Assembly: GCF_030689685.1 (NCBI RefSeq)
Contig: NZ_JAUYEY010000006.1
Coordinates: forward strand, 1 to 64,000
DNA: 64,000 nucleotides
Direction of reading: 5' to 3'
From: Polaromonas sp.
GTDB taxonomy: Bacteria > Pseudomonadota > Gammaproteobacteria > Burkholderiales > Burkholderiaceae_C
In this document: piece by piece, positions 9,140 through 18,608 of the stretch
Layout of the letters: each line of letters opens with the position of its first letter
Numbering within the stretch: position 1 is the stretch's first letter
The notes under the pieces: generated by a model
What the model was told of the DNA's origin: nothing
Seen by the model: only the letters and a program-made list of their open reading frames with translations
Databases searched by the model: none
Translations under genes and position numbers: made by a program

Positions 9140-11072
9140 ACATCCAGGCTTTGTTGAGTTGATCGCCCACACCGGCCATCACGCTGTCCCAGTCGCCAGG
9201 CCGGAGCTGGCGGCACAGGGTGGCACTCGGGTACCACGGGCTGTCCGACCGCTCCAGCATCCAGCGCCAGTCCGGGTTGAAGGGCAAGAGCAGCCATAGC
9301 TTGCTGCCCAGCGTCCCCGCCAGGTGGGCCACGCTGGTGTCGACGCTGACGACGCCGTCCATCAGCGCGCACAGGGCGGCGGTGTCCGTGAAGTCATGCA
9401 GTTCGTCGCCAAAATTCAGCATCTCCGGATGCGCTTGGAGGGTTCTCCTGTCCGCATCGCGAACGTCCTTTTGCAGGCTCACGTACTGCGGGCCCGGCGG
9501 CAGGTGTTCAAGCAAATCGGCCAGCGCGATGCTGCGGTTCTGGTCGTTCATGTGGGAGGCATTGCCGCTCCATACCAGGCCCACGCGGGGAGCACGTTTT
9601 GGCGCCAGCCTGGCCTCCCAGGCGGTCCTCCTGTCGTAACTGGCAGGCCCGCTGGTCAAGATCGCCGCAGGCGGGGGAATGCCGGGCAGCCGGGTGTTGA
9701 AGGCCAATGGCAGGCTCAACAAAGGGCAGTGGAAGTCAAACAGCGGCAACGGCTGGCCCCTCGCGACCAGTTCATCCACCCCTTCCAGCCCCTGAAGCAG
9801 ACTCGCCAATGTTTTTTGCACTTCGAGAATCACCCGCGCGCCCAGGCCACTCACCTCCCTGGCATACCGGCAAAACTGCAGTGTGTCGCCCAACCCCTGC
9901 TCCGCGTGCAGCAGAATCGTTTTTCCTTCCAGCGGCTGCTGTCCCAACCACAAGGGTTGCGCAAAGCCCCGCAGGTCGGCGGGTTCGAGTTTTTTTTGCT
10001 TCCACCGCCACTCATATTCGTGCCAGCCCCGCTCGAAATCGCCGAGTTGCAGTTTGCAGAGGCCGAGGTTCCAGTGCGCTTCCGCGTTGGCGGGATTGAT
10101 CGCGATGGCCTGCTCGTAACTGGCCGGCGCTTCGGCATGGCGTCCCAGTTCGGTCAGCGCAACGCCGTGGTTGTTCCAGGCGTTGTACCAGGCCATGGCG
10201 CGGGACGGCGCCACTTCAATGGCGCGGTCATAACTTTCAATGGCCTCCGCATGGCGCCCCATCTCACTCAGCGCAATGCCGCGATTGAGATGCGCCGCAG
10301 CATGGTCAGGCTTGAGCGAAAGCGCGCGGTCGTAGCTCTCCACAGCCTCTGCATAACGCCCCAGATCGTGCAAGACCAGGCCGCGGTTGTCATAGGCGTC
10401 GACAAACGAAGGATTCAGGGCCAGGGCCTTGTCGCAACTCTCCAGGGCCTGCGCCTGCCACCCCATCTTCCTGAGAACATTGCCGCGGTTGCTGTAACAG
10501 TCGGGCGTCGGCTGGACATCAAGGGCCTTGTTGTAGCTGGCGAGTGCGGCCTCGGGCTGTCCCAACTCCGCCAGGGCATTGCCGCGGTTGGTCCAGACTT
10601 GCGCGTACGCGGGCCGGGCCACCAGCGCCTTGTCATAACTGTCCAAAGCCTCGCGGTGCCGCTTCAGCACGCTCAGCATAACCCCGGCCGAAGCATGCGC
10701 TTCGGCAAATCCGGGGTTCAACGCCCCGGCGCGAAGATAGCTGTCAGCAGAAGCCTCCTGTTGCCCGAGCGCGCCAAGGGCGATCGCATGGTTGTAGCGC
10801 GCGTTGGCGTTGTTCGGGTCAATCGCAAGCGCGCGGGCTATCAGCTCCGCCGCGCTCTGGAGTTGCCCTGTGTTGAGGTCCACCACGCCCATCAGGTGAA
10901 GCGCATCAAAATTATCTGACTGCACCTCAAGCACCTGTGCAAACAAGGCTCTGGCTTCTGCCATCTTTCCCTGCTGCTGCAAGCCAAGCGCCTGGACAAG
11001 TATGGCGTGAATCCGCGCCGCCTGACTCACGGGTTGTTGCGGCTGGGGAATAAGTGTCGGGGCTCGGCTCAT
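9138..11072 (-). CDS. TPR protein with heptosyltransferase-like C-terminal domain (copy 1)
   Basis: 644 residues from the ATG at 11072, chosen because MSRAPTLIPQPQQ matches the start of the neighbouring paralogue. The first two thirds are consecutive tetratricopeptide repeats with the W..G..L...G....A...Y..AL pattern. The last third, from about 390, contains LLHAEQGLGDTLQFCRYA, VGLVWSGNASHMNDQNRSI and VSVDTSVAHLAGTLG. These resemble the GT9/GT-B glycosyltransferase fold seen in many TPR-glycosyltransferase fusions. A donor or acceptor cannot be named. The stop lies in the terminator T-run shared with the convergent gene. Confidence 0.85.
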   Translation of the reverse strand: MSRAPTLIPQPQQPVSQAARIHAILVQALGLQQQGKMAEARALFAQVLEVQSDNFDALHLMGVVDLNTGQLQSAAELIARALAIDPNNANARYNHAIALGALGQQEASADSYLRAGALNPGFAEAHASAGVMLSVLKRHREALDSYDKALVARPAYAQVWTNRGNALAELGQPEAALASYNKALDVQPTPDCYSNRGNVLRKMGWQAQALESCDKALALNPSFVDAYDNRGLVLHDLGRYAEAVESYDRALSLKPDHAAAHLNRGIALSEMGRHAEAIESYDRAIEVAPSRAMAWYNAWNNHGVALTELGRHAEAPASYEQAIAINPANAEAHWNLGLCKLQLGDFERGWHEYEWRWKQKKLEPADLRGFAQPLWLGQQPLEGKTILLHAEQGLGDTLQFCRYAREVSGLGARVILEVQKTLASLLQGLEGVDELVARGQPLPLFDFHCPLLSLPLAFNTRLPGIPPPAAILTSGPASYDRRTAWEARLAPKRAPRVGLVWSGNASHMNDQNRSIALADLLEHLPPGPQYVSLQKDVRDADRRTLQAHPEMLNFGDELHDFTDTAALCALMDGVVSVDTSVAHLAGTLGSKLWLLLPFNPDWRWMLERSDSPWYPSATLCRQLRPGDWDSVMAGVGDQLNKAWM

Positions 11073-11132
11073 ACCGGATTGTGAGCATCGAAATGCCCAG
11101 GGGTCAAAATTCAGCGGAGAGGCCATACCCTC

Positions 11133-13160
11133 TCAGCTCAGTGCGCTGGCCAGGTCCTCGCCCACCGTCTTCAGCACCGCCTCCCAGTTTCCGGAGAGCT
11201 CCTGGCGGTAGAGAACGACATCGGGGTACCAGGGCGTGTCGGTGCGTTCCAGCATCCAGCGCCAGTCGGGGTTGAAGGGCAGCAGCACCCAGGTCTCGCA
11301 CCCAAGCGTGCCGGCCAAGTGGGCGACGCTGGTATCGACGCTAATGACCAGATCCATCAACCCGCACAGTGCTGCGGTATCGGTGAAGTCCTGAAGTTCG
11401 TCGCCCAGGTGAAGGATGTCAGGATGCGCGGCCAGCGTTGCAGCGTCGGCTTCGCGCACTTCCTTCTGCAGGCTGACGTACTGCACGCCTTGCGGCAAGG
11501 CCGCCAGCAGGTCGCTCAGTGCGACGCTGCGGTTGTGGTCGTTTTTATGCGTCGGGCTTCCGCTCCAGGCCAAGCCCACGCGGGGACGGGTTTTCACCCC
11601 GAGCCGGACTTCCCAGGCCCCCGTCCTGCCGGCGACGGCTTTCGCGCCGGAAAGACCCGCCGCAGCCGGAGGAATACTGTGCAGCCGCGTTTTAAAAGCC
11701 AGCGGCAAGCTCATCAGGGCGCAGTGGCAGTCGAACGGCGGCAGCGGGTGACCCCTGCCCACCAGTTCGGTCACGCCCTCCAACTCCCGCAGCAGCCCGA
11801 GCAGGGCCGGCTGCACTTCGAGGATCACCCGCGCACCCAGCCCGGCCACTTCTTTCGCATACCGCTTGAACTGCAAGGTGTCGCCCAGCCCCTGTTCGGC
11901 ATGCAGCAGGATGGTTTTTCCCTCCAGCGGCTCCGCACCCGACCACCGGGGCTGCGGAAAGTCGCGGATTCCAGCCGGGTCCTGCTGCGTGCACTTCAAG
12001 CGCCATTCGTACTCCGGCCAGCCCCGTTCAAAGTCGCCGGACTGCAATGCACAGATGCCCAGGTTCAAGTGCGCTTCCGGGTCGCTTGGGTCCATCGCCA
12101 GCACGCGTTCATAACTGGCGAACGCTTCGGCATGGCGCCCCAGGTCTGTCAATGCGACGCCGTGGTTGCTCCAGGCGTCCGCATAGGCCTGCCTGACGGC
12201 CAACGCGCGTTCATAACTCTCCAGCGCAGCCTGGTGCTGCCCCAGGCCGCGCAAGGCAATGCCCCGGTTGTTCAGCGCCTCGGGGTGCAGTGGCTGGAAG
12301 GCCAGCCACTGGTCGTAACTGGCCACGGCTTTCTCATACAGCTTCATCGCGAGGAGGGACAAGCCACGGTTGTAGTACGCCATGGCATAAGCCGGCCGCA
12401 AGGAGATGGCGCGGTCATAGCTGCCGACGGCCTCGCCATGGCGGGCCATGGCCTGAAGCGCACTGCCCCGTCCGAAATGGGCCTGAGCACGATCAGGGTT
12501 CAGGGCCAGGGCGCGGTCATGGCTTTCGACCGCCTGTGCAAGACGTCCCGCAGCATGCAACGCCAGGCCGCGGTTGTCGTGCGCATCGACGAAGTCCGGC
12601 TGGAGTTCGATGGCCTTGCCAAAACTGGCAAGTGCAGCCTCGGATTGCCCCAATGCCGCCAGGACATTGCCGCGATTGTTCCAGACCTGCGTCAAGTCAG
12701 GGCGGACGGCCAAAGCGCTGTCATAACTGTCGCGTGCCTCCTGGTGCCTGCCTAGCATTGCCAGCGCATTGGCGGCAGCGCAATGCGCGTCTGAAAAACC
12801 GGGATTGAGCGCTGCGGCACGCAGGTGACTTTGTGCGGACGCTTCGTGCTGCTGCAGTGCAGCCATCACCGTGCCATGGTTGTGGTGCGCAGGGGCATTG
12901 TTGGGGTTGACCATGATCGCGCGGCCAATCAGATCGGCCGCTTTTGCCGGTTGACCGGCGCTGAATTCCACCACCCCTAGCAGATGAAGCGCATCGAAAT
13001 TGGCCGGCTGCATTTGCAGCACCTGGGCATACAGCGCGCGGGCTTTATCCAGTTTTCCCTGCCGCTGCAAGGCCACCGCCTGCATGAGCCTCTCCTGGAC
13101 CTGCGCTGCCGGGCCGGCGGCTTTTTGCGGCTGGGGAATGAATTTCGGGGCTCGGCTCAT
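11133..13160 (-). CDS. TPR protein with heptosyltransferase-like C-terminal domain (copy 2)
   Basis: 675-residue paralogue of the next gene downstream, with the same architecture: about eleven TPR units and then a GT-B-like domain with LLHAEQGLGDTLQFKRYA, VGLAWSGSPTHKNDHNRSV and ISVDTSVAHLAGTLG. The DNA around both starts is alike (ATCCGGT-ATG-AGCCGAGCCCCGA), so duplication included the upstream signal. The two genes are separated by about 60 bp and point the same way. The core catalytic-looking motifs are conserved in both copies while the TPR regions differ in unit number. That fits divergence in partner recognition rather than decay. Confidence 0.85.
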   Translation of the reverse strand: MSRAPKFIPQPQKAAGPAAQVQERLMQAVALQRQGKLDKARALYAQVLQMQPANFDALHLLGVVEFSAGQPAKAADLIGRAIMVNPNNAPAHHNHGTVMAALQQHEASAQSHLRAAALNPGFSDAHCAAANALAMLGRHQEARDSYDSALAVRPDLTQVWNNRGNVLAALGQSEAALASFGKAIELQPDFVDAHDNRGLALHAAGRLAQAVESHDRALALNPDRAQAHFGRGSALQAMARHGEAVGSYDRAISLRPAYAMAYYNRGLSLLAMKLYEKAVASYDQWLAFQPLHPEALNNRGIALRGLGQHQAALESYERALAVRQAYADAWSNHGVALTDLGRHAEAFASYERVLAMDPSDPEAHLNLGICALQSGDFERGWPEYEWRLKCTQQDPAGIRDFPQPRWSGAEPLEGKTILLHAEQGLGDTLQFKRYAKEVAGLGARVILEVQPALLGLLRELEGVTELVGRGHPLPPFDCHCALMSLPLAFKTRLHSIPPAAAGLSGAKAVAGRTGAWEVRLGVKTRPRVGLAWSGSPTHKNDHNRSVALSDLLAALPQGVQYVSLQKEVREADAATLAAHPDILHLGDELQDFTDTAALCGLMDLVISVDTSVAHLAGTLGCETWVLLPFNPDWRWMLERTDTPWYPDVVLYRQELSGNWEAVLKTVGEDLASALS

Positions 13161-13240
13161 ACCGGATTCTGGGCGTCAGACGGCCCACGGGTCAACTTCA
13201 TCCCCTCAACACTCAGCCGCGACATACCGACCGCCAGGCG

Positions 13241-14020
13241 TCAGAGCGGTGTCTGGATCAGTGCGCCCGAGAACAACACCGGGCCGGTCGGGCCGCTGCC
13301 AGCCGGCGCACCGCCTCTGGGCTCCAGGCTGACCGCCAGCGCAGGAACTTCCGCCAACGCATCACGGCCGGCGGGCAGGCGCACAACCTGGCCGTCGCCC
13401 AGCACACCCAGCGACTTCGGACCGCCGCCTTGAGGCAGCGCCCACAGCTGCAGGGACTTGTCTGCCGCCGCCTGGAAGCCGCCGACGCGCTTGAGCTGGA
13501 GCTGGCTGTGTTTTGGATCAAACGTGACCAGCATGGACGGCGCTGCCTTGCCGTCGGCCAGCACAGCCACGTAGCGGATTTCCGGCGTAGCGGCCAGCCG
13601 GGCGCTGAGTTCCTGCACCTGGCCGTTCAGCGCCGTATTCAGGTTCAGGCCGGTGACCACCGCCACCACGGCAGCCATCGCGCCGGCAGCCGTGGCGCCG
13701 CGCCACAAGCCGAGGCTGACCCACCAGCCACCCCCCGATACAGCGGCAGGCGCGCGCCGCGCGGCAAGCATGGCCTTGGACTCTTTTTCAGCGTTGACCA
13801 GATTTTCAATGCGCTTCCAGACCGCCGGGCTGGGCGCGGCCTGCGGCTGCAACTCGGCCACCGAAGCCATCCGGCCCTGCCAGATCAGCGCGGCCGCGCG
13901 CACCGGCGCATGGGTGCGCGCCAGTGCCTCAAAGCGGCGACGGGCACCGCCCCGCAGCGTACCCAGCGCGTAGCTGGCCGCCAACTGCTCGACCAGCGAG
14001 GGGTTGCGCGTGATATTCAT
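13241..14020 (-). CDS. Anti-sigma factor, RskA/anti-sigma-K type
   Basis: 259-residue single-pass membrane protein. The cytoplasmic N-terminal part (LAASYALGTLRGGARRRFE) looks like a zinc-free anti-sigma domain. A membrane segment lies at about 105-127. The periplasmic C-terminal half (about 150-255) carries LQLWALPQGGGPKSLGVL and LAVSLEPRGGAP, the RskA/anti-sigma-K signature. It follows the ECF sigma gene by 67 bp on the same strand. The expected role is to hold that sigma factor inactive until an envelope signal triggers release. The signal is unknown. Confidence 0.88.
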   Translation of the reverse strand: MNITRNPSLVEQLAASYALGTLRGGARRRFEALARTHAPVRAAALIWQGRMASVAELQPQAAPSPAVWKRIENLVNAEKESKAMLAARRAPAAVSGGGWWVSLGLWRGATAAGAMAAVVAVVTGLNLNTALNGQVQELSARLAATPEIRYVAVLADGKAAPSMLVTFDPKHSQLQLKRVGGFQAAADKSLQLWALPQGGGPKSLGVLGDGQVVRLPAGRDALAEVPALAVSLEPRGGAPAGSGPTGPVLFSGALIQTPL

Positions 14021-14087
14021 ACCTTACCTTCTTCCAGAAGTTTCCCGTCACCATCGGCGGAAACAAACAAAATCCAATCCATGCAGC

Positions 14088-14672
14088 TCATGCAAAGCGC
14101 GCCATGCAGCCGCGCAATTGCTCCAGCCCGCGGCGTATCCAGGTCTTCACCGTGCCCAACGGCAGCTTGAGCTGCTCGGCCAGTTCACCGTGGCTCAGGT
14201 CCCGCATGTAGGCCAGGCTCACGACCTCGCGCTGCTTGTTGTCGAGCTGGCTCAGGCACTGGTGCAGCGCCCAGGCCTGCTCTCCAGCCAGCGCGGTGTC
14301 CATCGGGTTGGGCGAATCGCCTTCCACCGTTTCGGACAACACATCGTCGAGTTCCAGCGCCGCATCGGCCCGCTCGGAGGTGCGGCGACGCAGAAAATCC
14401 AGCCCCCGGCTGCGCACGATCAGGCACATCCAGGCCATGGGCGGCGACAGGCTGGCCTTGTAGTCACCCGCGATGCGCCAGATGTTGATAAAAGCTTCCT
14501 GCAACACGTCCTCGGCCCAGCTTCGGTTGGTGACCACCCTCACCGCCACGCCATAAAGTTTGGACGAGGTCATCTCGTACAACTCTTTGAGCGCCGATTC
14601 GTCGGCCAGTGCAACGCGATCAATGAGCGCGATCAATTGGGTATCCGGGCTTTCTGCATTCATGGACAGCAT
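14088..14672 (-). CDS. ECF RNA polymerase sigma factor (SigK-like)
   Basis: 194-residue group IV sigma-70 factor. Region 2 is about 20-90 (YGVAVRVVTNRSWAEDVLQEAFINIW, DFLRRRT). Region 4 is about 130-190 (QREVVSLAYMRDLSHGELAEQLKLPLGTVKTWIRRGLEQL), with the helix-turn-helix ending VKTWIRRG. Two in-frame starts, 14672 and 14663, are possible. It is paired with the downstream RskA-type anti-sigma gene, which indicates the SigK/RskA class. Autoregulation is common for such pairs, but I cannot pick out the promoter with confidence. Confidence 0.92.
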   Translation of the reverse strand: MLSMNAESPDTQLIALIDRVALADESALKELYEMTSSKLYGVAVRVVTNRSWAEDVLQEAFINIWRIAGDYKASLSPPMAWMCLIVRSRGLDFLRRRTSERADAALELDDVLSETVEGDSPNPMDTALAGEQAWALHQCLSQLDNKQREVVSLAYMRDLSHGELAEQLKLPLGTVKTWIRRGLEQLRGCMARFA

Positions 14673-14813
14673 TGTCCTGCATTACCCGATACGTCTGAAA
14701 TCGGCAAACGGATTCAGGCGGCTACAGGCTTGGGCGGGCCGTGTGACCTAAAATCAATGGTTTTTCAGCCTCTGCCGCGCTGGCGGCCCACCCCTGACAT
14801 TTGCCCACCACCC

Positions 14814-16498
<1,685 letters not shown>

Positions 16499-16538
16499 AT
16501 CGGGGTTCGCTTTAGCGGCGAGTGTTGCTTTGAAGCAG

Positions 16539-16614
16539 GCGGGTTGTGCCTGGCAGCCTGGCGCTCATACGCTTCGCTTTTTAAAATCGCGCCAGCCTGC
16601 CAGACCCAACCCGC
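16539..16614. repeat. Long imperfect inverted repeat between argG and the cassette array
   Basis: Two 26-nt arms (16539-16564 and 16589-16614), starting GCGGGTTG and ending CAACCCGC, pair with three mismatches around a 24-nt AT-richer loop. No T-run follows, so it is not a classical terminator. Apart from this hairpin I see no gene in 16499-16672. Confidence 0.75.
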
Positions 16615-16672
16615 TTTCGGGAATTGACCGTTCCGACCAGCTTCAATTGGCTGCGTGAGACTGGAAGCGGAC

Positions 16673-16792
16673 GCCCAACGGACCAAGGTAACCGGCGCGC
16701 CAGCGAGACGCACAACGGAGCGAACACGCGGGCACCCGTGATACGGCAGAAGGGACGCCGACGGCGCGTCCGGGTTGACCGCCGGGTTAGGC
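16673..16792 (-). repeat. attC site 1
   Basis: GCCCAAC at 16673 and GTTAGGC at 16786-16792 bound a 120-bp imperfect palindrome. The inner arms GGTAACCGGCGCGCC and GGCGCGTCCGGGTTGACC pair. It closes the SnoaL cassette, whose TAA stop lies inside GCCTAAC on the minus strand. Confidence 0.88.
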
Positions 16793-17242
16793 CGCATCTT
16801 CGATCTCACCTTGCAATCGCCGCATAAGTCCGTAGACATCTCCTAACACCCAAAGGTCTCGAACGAGGTCGCCATCAAATGTAAAGATGGGTGTGCCGTA
16901 CCACCAGACGTGACGTCCGGTTGGCGGAACCCCTAACAGTTCTCCTCGGTGGTATCCATGAAATCTGAGCTTGCCAAAGACCTGCGACCCTTCCTCACCG
17001 AGGGCCAGAATGTCAGACGTGTACTGACCGAGCGCGCGGGTTACAAGCTCGACGTATTCAATGAATTGCTGGTGACCGAGGAGCCGCGGGCCGAGAGATC
17101 CTCGGAACGTGAAGTCAGGATGAAAGATCTGAGGTACCAATGCGGTGTTGGCATGGTCCCACATCTCCTTGTAGAAGACGCGCACAACCTCCTTCTGCCT
17201 CGACCAGGCGACTTGTGTGAGATTCAGAGGCGAGTCGTGCAT
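16787..17242 (-). CDS. SnoaL-like / NTF2-fold protein (cassette gene)
   Basis: 151-residue protein. An N-terminal helix (RQKEVVRVFYKEMWDHAN) is followed by LVPQIFHPDFTFRGSLG and the C-terminal GTPIFTFDGDLVRDLWVLGD. This layout matches SnoaL-like ester cyclase/NTF2-like proteins. Many are binding proteins or isomerases, so no reaction can be assigned. The start is 20 bp inside the cassette from attC site 2, and the stop codon is formed by attC site 1. No promoter is seen; expression presumably depends on an upstream cassette or external promoter. Confidence 0.8.
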   Translation of the reverse strand: MHDSPLNLTQVAWSRQKEVVRVFYKEMWDHANTALVPQIFHPDFTFRGSLGPRLLGHQQFIEYVELVTRALGQYTSDILALGEEGSQVFGKLRFHGYHRGELLGVPPTGRHVWWYGTPIFTFDGDLVRDLWVLGDVYGLMRRLQGEIEDAA

Positions 17243-17261
17243 GCGCGTAGCGTCTTATGCG

Positions 17262-17324
17262 GCCTAACGTAAAGTTCAGCGGTGCGCGGTACCGGCGCGC
17301 GTCCGTTGGAACGGCAAGTTAGAA
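17262..17324 (-). repeat. attC site 2, read through by brnA
   Basis: GCCTAAC at 17262-17268 and GTTAGAA at 17318-17324 bound a 63-bp site with arms GTTCAGCGGTGCGCG and CGCGCGTCCGTTGGAAC. The antitoxin frame enters it on the minus strand and stops near its far end. Confidence 0.82.
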
Positions 17325-17545
17325 GCGGTCGCTTCAAGGCGTTCAGCAAGCCAAACCTTAATCACGGACTGCCGCGTAACGCCTAGTTTGCTGGCTTCGC
17401 GATCCAATGAGTCAATCATCCAAGTTGGAAAATCGACATTCACGCGCTTTTGCTCCTGCAAAACACGCTTGGCTTTGGATAAATCCAAAGAAGCTGTGAG
17501 GTCGACACCTTCATCAAACCGTTGCTCGAAGTCTTTAGCTTTCAT
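17276..17545 (-). CDS. brnA: BrnA-type antitoxin (cassette gene) with attC-encoded C terminus
   Basis: 89-residue antitoxin. The central part (KRVNVDFPTWMIDSLDREASKLGVTRQSVIKVWLAERLE) is a ribbon-helix-helix DNA-binding domain of the BrnA/CopG type. It overlaps the toxin gene by 11 nt. Its last residues, SNLPFQRTRAGTAHR, are encoded entirely by attC site 2. The protein would therefore have had another tail, or an earlier stop, before joining this site. BrnA antitoxins normally bind both toxin and their own promoter. Confidence 0.85.
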   Translation of the reverse strand: MKAKDFEQRFDEGVDLTASLDLSKAKRVLQEQKRVNVDFPTWMIDSLDREASKLGVTRQSVIKVWLAERLEATASNLPFQRTRAGTAHR

Positions 17546-17798
17546 ACAGTGCCACCTCTTCTGCGCGTGCGCGACGGACGGATATCAATCGAATAGTTGT
17601 GCCTCGGTAGGTCATGACAGCTGACCAATGCTTCCCATCAATAAGCCCAATTACCAGATATCGAGGTTCATCTTCAGTTTTTGCCGCAATCTCCAGCAGC
17701 ATCGGGTCGTTCCAAAGAAGCTGAGCCTCAACAAAGTCAATGGTGTGCTTAACGAGGTTGGATTTACTTTTTACTGGGTCAAACTCAAAAGCATGCAT
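17535..17798 (-). CDS. brnT: BrnT-type toxin (cassette gene)
   Basis: 87-residue toxin of the BrnT (RelE-fold ribonuclease) family. It starts MHAFEFDPVKSKSNLVKHTIDF and continues with YLVIGLIDGKHWSAVMTYRG and IRLISVRRARAEE, close to the family's usual pattern and length. It is the first gene of a two-gene cassette with brnA. Addiction modules are frequent in chromosomal cassette arrays and are thought to stabilise them. A palindrome directly upstream of the ATG is a likely operator. Confidence 0.88.
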   Translation of the reverse strand: MHAFEFDPVKSKSNLVKHTIDFVEAQLLWNDPMLLEIAAKTEDEPRYLVIGLIDGKHWSAVMTYRGTTIRLISVRRARAEEVALYES

Positions 17799-17815
17799 GG
17801 TATATAAATCATACC
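17799..17815 (-). promoter_or_regulatory. Putative operator of cassette brnTA
   Basis: GGTATATAAATCATACC is a GGTAT/ATACC palindrome touching the brnT start codon, with TATGAT as a possible -10 element on the minus strand. TA cassettes usually bring their own promoter, so this fits, but it is an inference. Confidence 0.5.
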
Positions 17816-17848
17816 TTAATTGGTGCTATTAGAGAAATTGAATTGGGC

Positions 17849-17935
17849 TTCTAACGTTCGCCATAACCGGCAGTGAAAAGCGGGGCGACGAAGGCGCGCC
17901 GCTTTTCACTGTCCGTGTTGATGGCGTGGTTATGC
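17849..17935 (-). repeat. attC site 3
   Basis: TTCTAAC at 17849-17855 and GTTATGC at 17929-17935 bound an 87-bp site. CAGTGAAAAGCGG pairs perfectly with CCGCTTTTCACTG around a short GC-rich loop, and GCCATAACC pairs outward with GTTGATGGC. Confidence 0.9.
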
Positions 17936-17936
17936 C

Positions 17937-18497
17937 TCATTTTAATAGTTCGATTTGGCGTAACCAAAGTTTATTCTTGTGGCTATCCCAGGCCGTCATT
18001 ATTAGGGCACTGCGATTCTTTAAAATGAAAAGGTAGGTCTTGATGTCATCGAAACCGTAAATGTTCTGAGTTGGTATTTCGCAGGCTGAAAGGAATTCCA
18101 TCTCCTCTACGTTTTCAGACTTTGCTAAATCTGTAATGGCCTCTAAAAACAAGATTTCTATTGGAAGGGATGGCTTATCTCTTGTAATCCAATTCGCAAG
18201 CGCCCCAATTTCGTCTTTTATCTTTCCCCATTCCTCGATAGCCTCGCGAACTTTTTTGTGAGCAGCAGGAATACCGAAAAATACAACCCCACCGAGAGAG
18301 ATCAGAGAAACGGTGATCGTTACTAGATCAGCTCCTCTTCCGTGATTTGTTTCACGAACGCGATGTTCAACAGCAGGGCCAGAATACGTTGCGAGTCTCG
18401 ACTTGTATTCCGCAATTTTTCCAGCAACGGCTGACTTCCATTCGTCGTCGGGTAGTTCCCCAAATGGGCTATAGATAATGTCCATGCTTCTGCTCAT
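17937..18497 (-). CDS. Uncharacterised cassette protein with one membrane segment
   Basis: 186 residues from the ATG at 18497, which lies 3 bp inside attC site 4 (GTTATGC-CTC-ATG); an alternative start is the ATG at 18485 (MDIIYSPFGELP). The N-terminal half carries a hydrophobic stretch LVTITVSLISLGGVVFFGI near residues 58-76. A soluble C-terminal part rich in Ile, Leu, Glu and Lys follows. I do not recognise the family. Codon and base composition are clearly AT-richer than the flanking chromosome. An open frame extends upstream to 18596 through attC, but that would translate attC DNA. Confidence 0.7.
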   Translation of the reverse strand: MSRSMDIIYSPFGELPDDEWKSAVAGKIAEYKSRLATYSGPAVEHRVRETNHGRGADLVTITVSLISLGGVVFFGIPAAHKKVREAIEEWGKIKDEIGALANWITRDKPSLPIEILFLEAITDLAKSENVEEMEFLSACEIPTQNIYGFDDIKTYLFILKNRSALIMTAWDSHKNKLWLRQIELLK

Positions 18498-18500
18498 GAG

Positions 18501-18577
18501 GCATAACGTTCGACATGAGCGGCGGGCCAAAGGGCGCGAAGCGGCCTTTGGAACGTCCGCTCGATGGAGGGTTGGGC
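18501..18577 (-). repeat. attC site 4
   Basis: GCATAAC at 18501-18507 and GTTGGGC at 18571-18577 bound a 77-bp site with arms TTCGACATGAGCGG and CCGCTCGATGG and an inner GGCCAAAGG/CCTTTGG pairing. Confidence 0.88.
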
Positions 18578-18608
18578 GGCACGCCGCCAATGGCACACAC
18601 AGGCTTGG

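Noticed and set aside
18498-18596. N-terminal extension of the one-TM cassette protein through attC site 4
   Set aside because: It would translate the recombination site; the ATG just inside the cassette is the usual start position.
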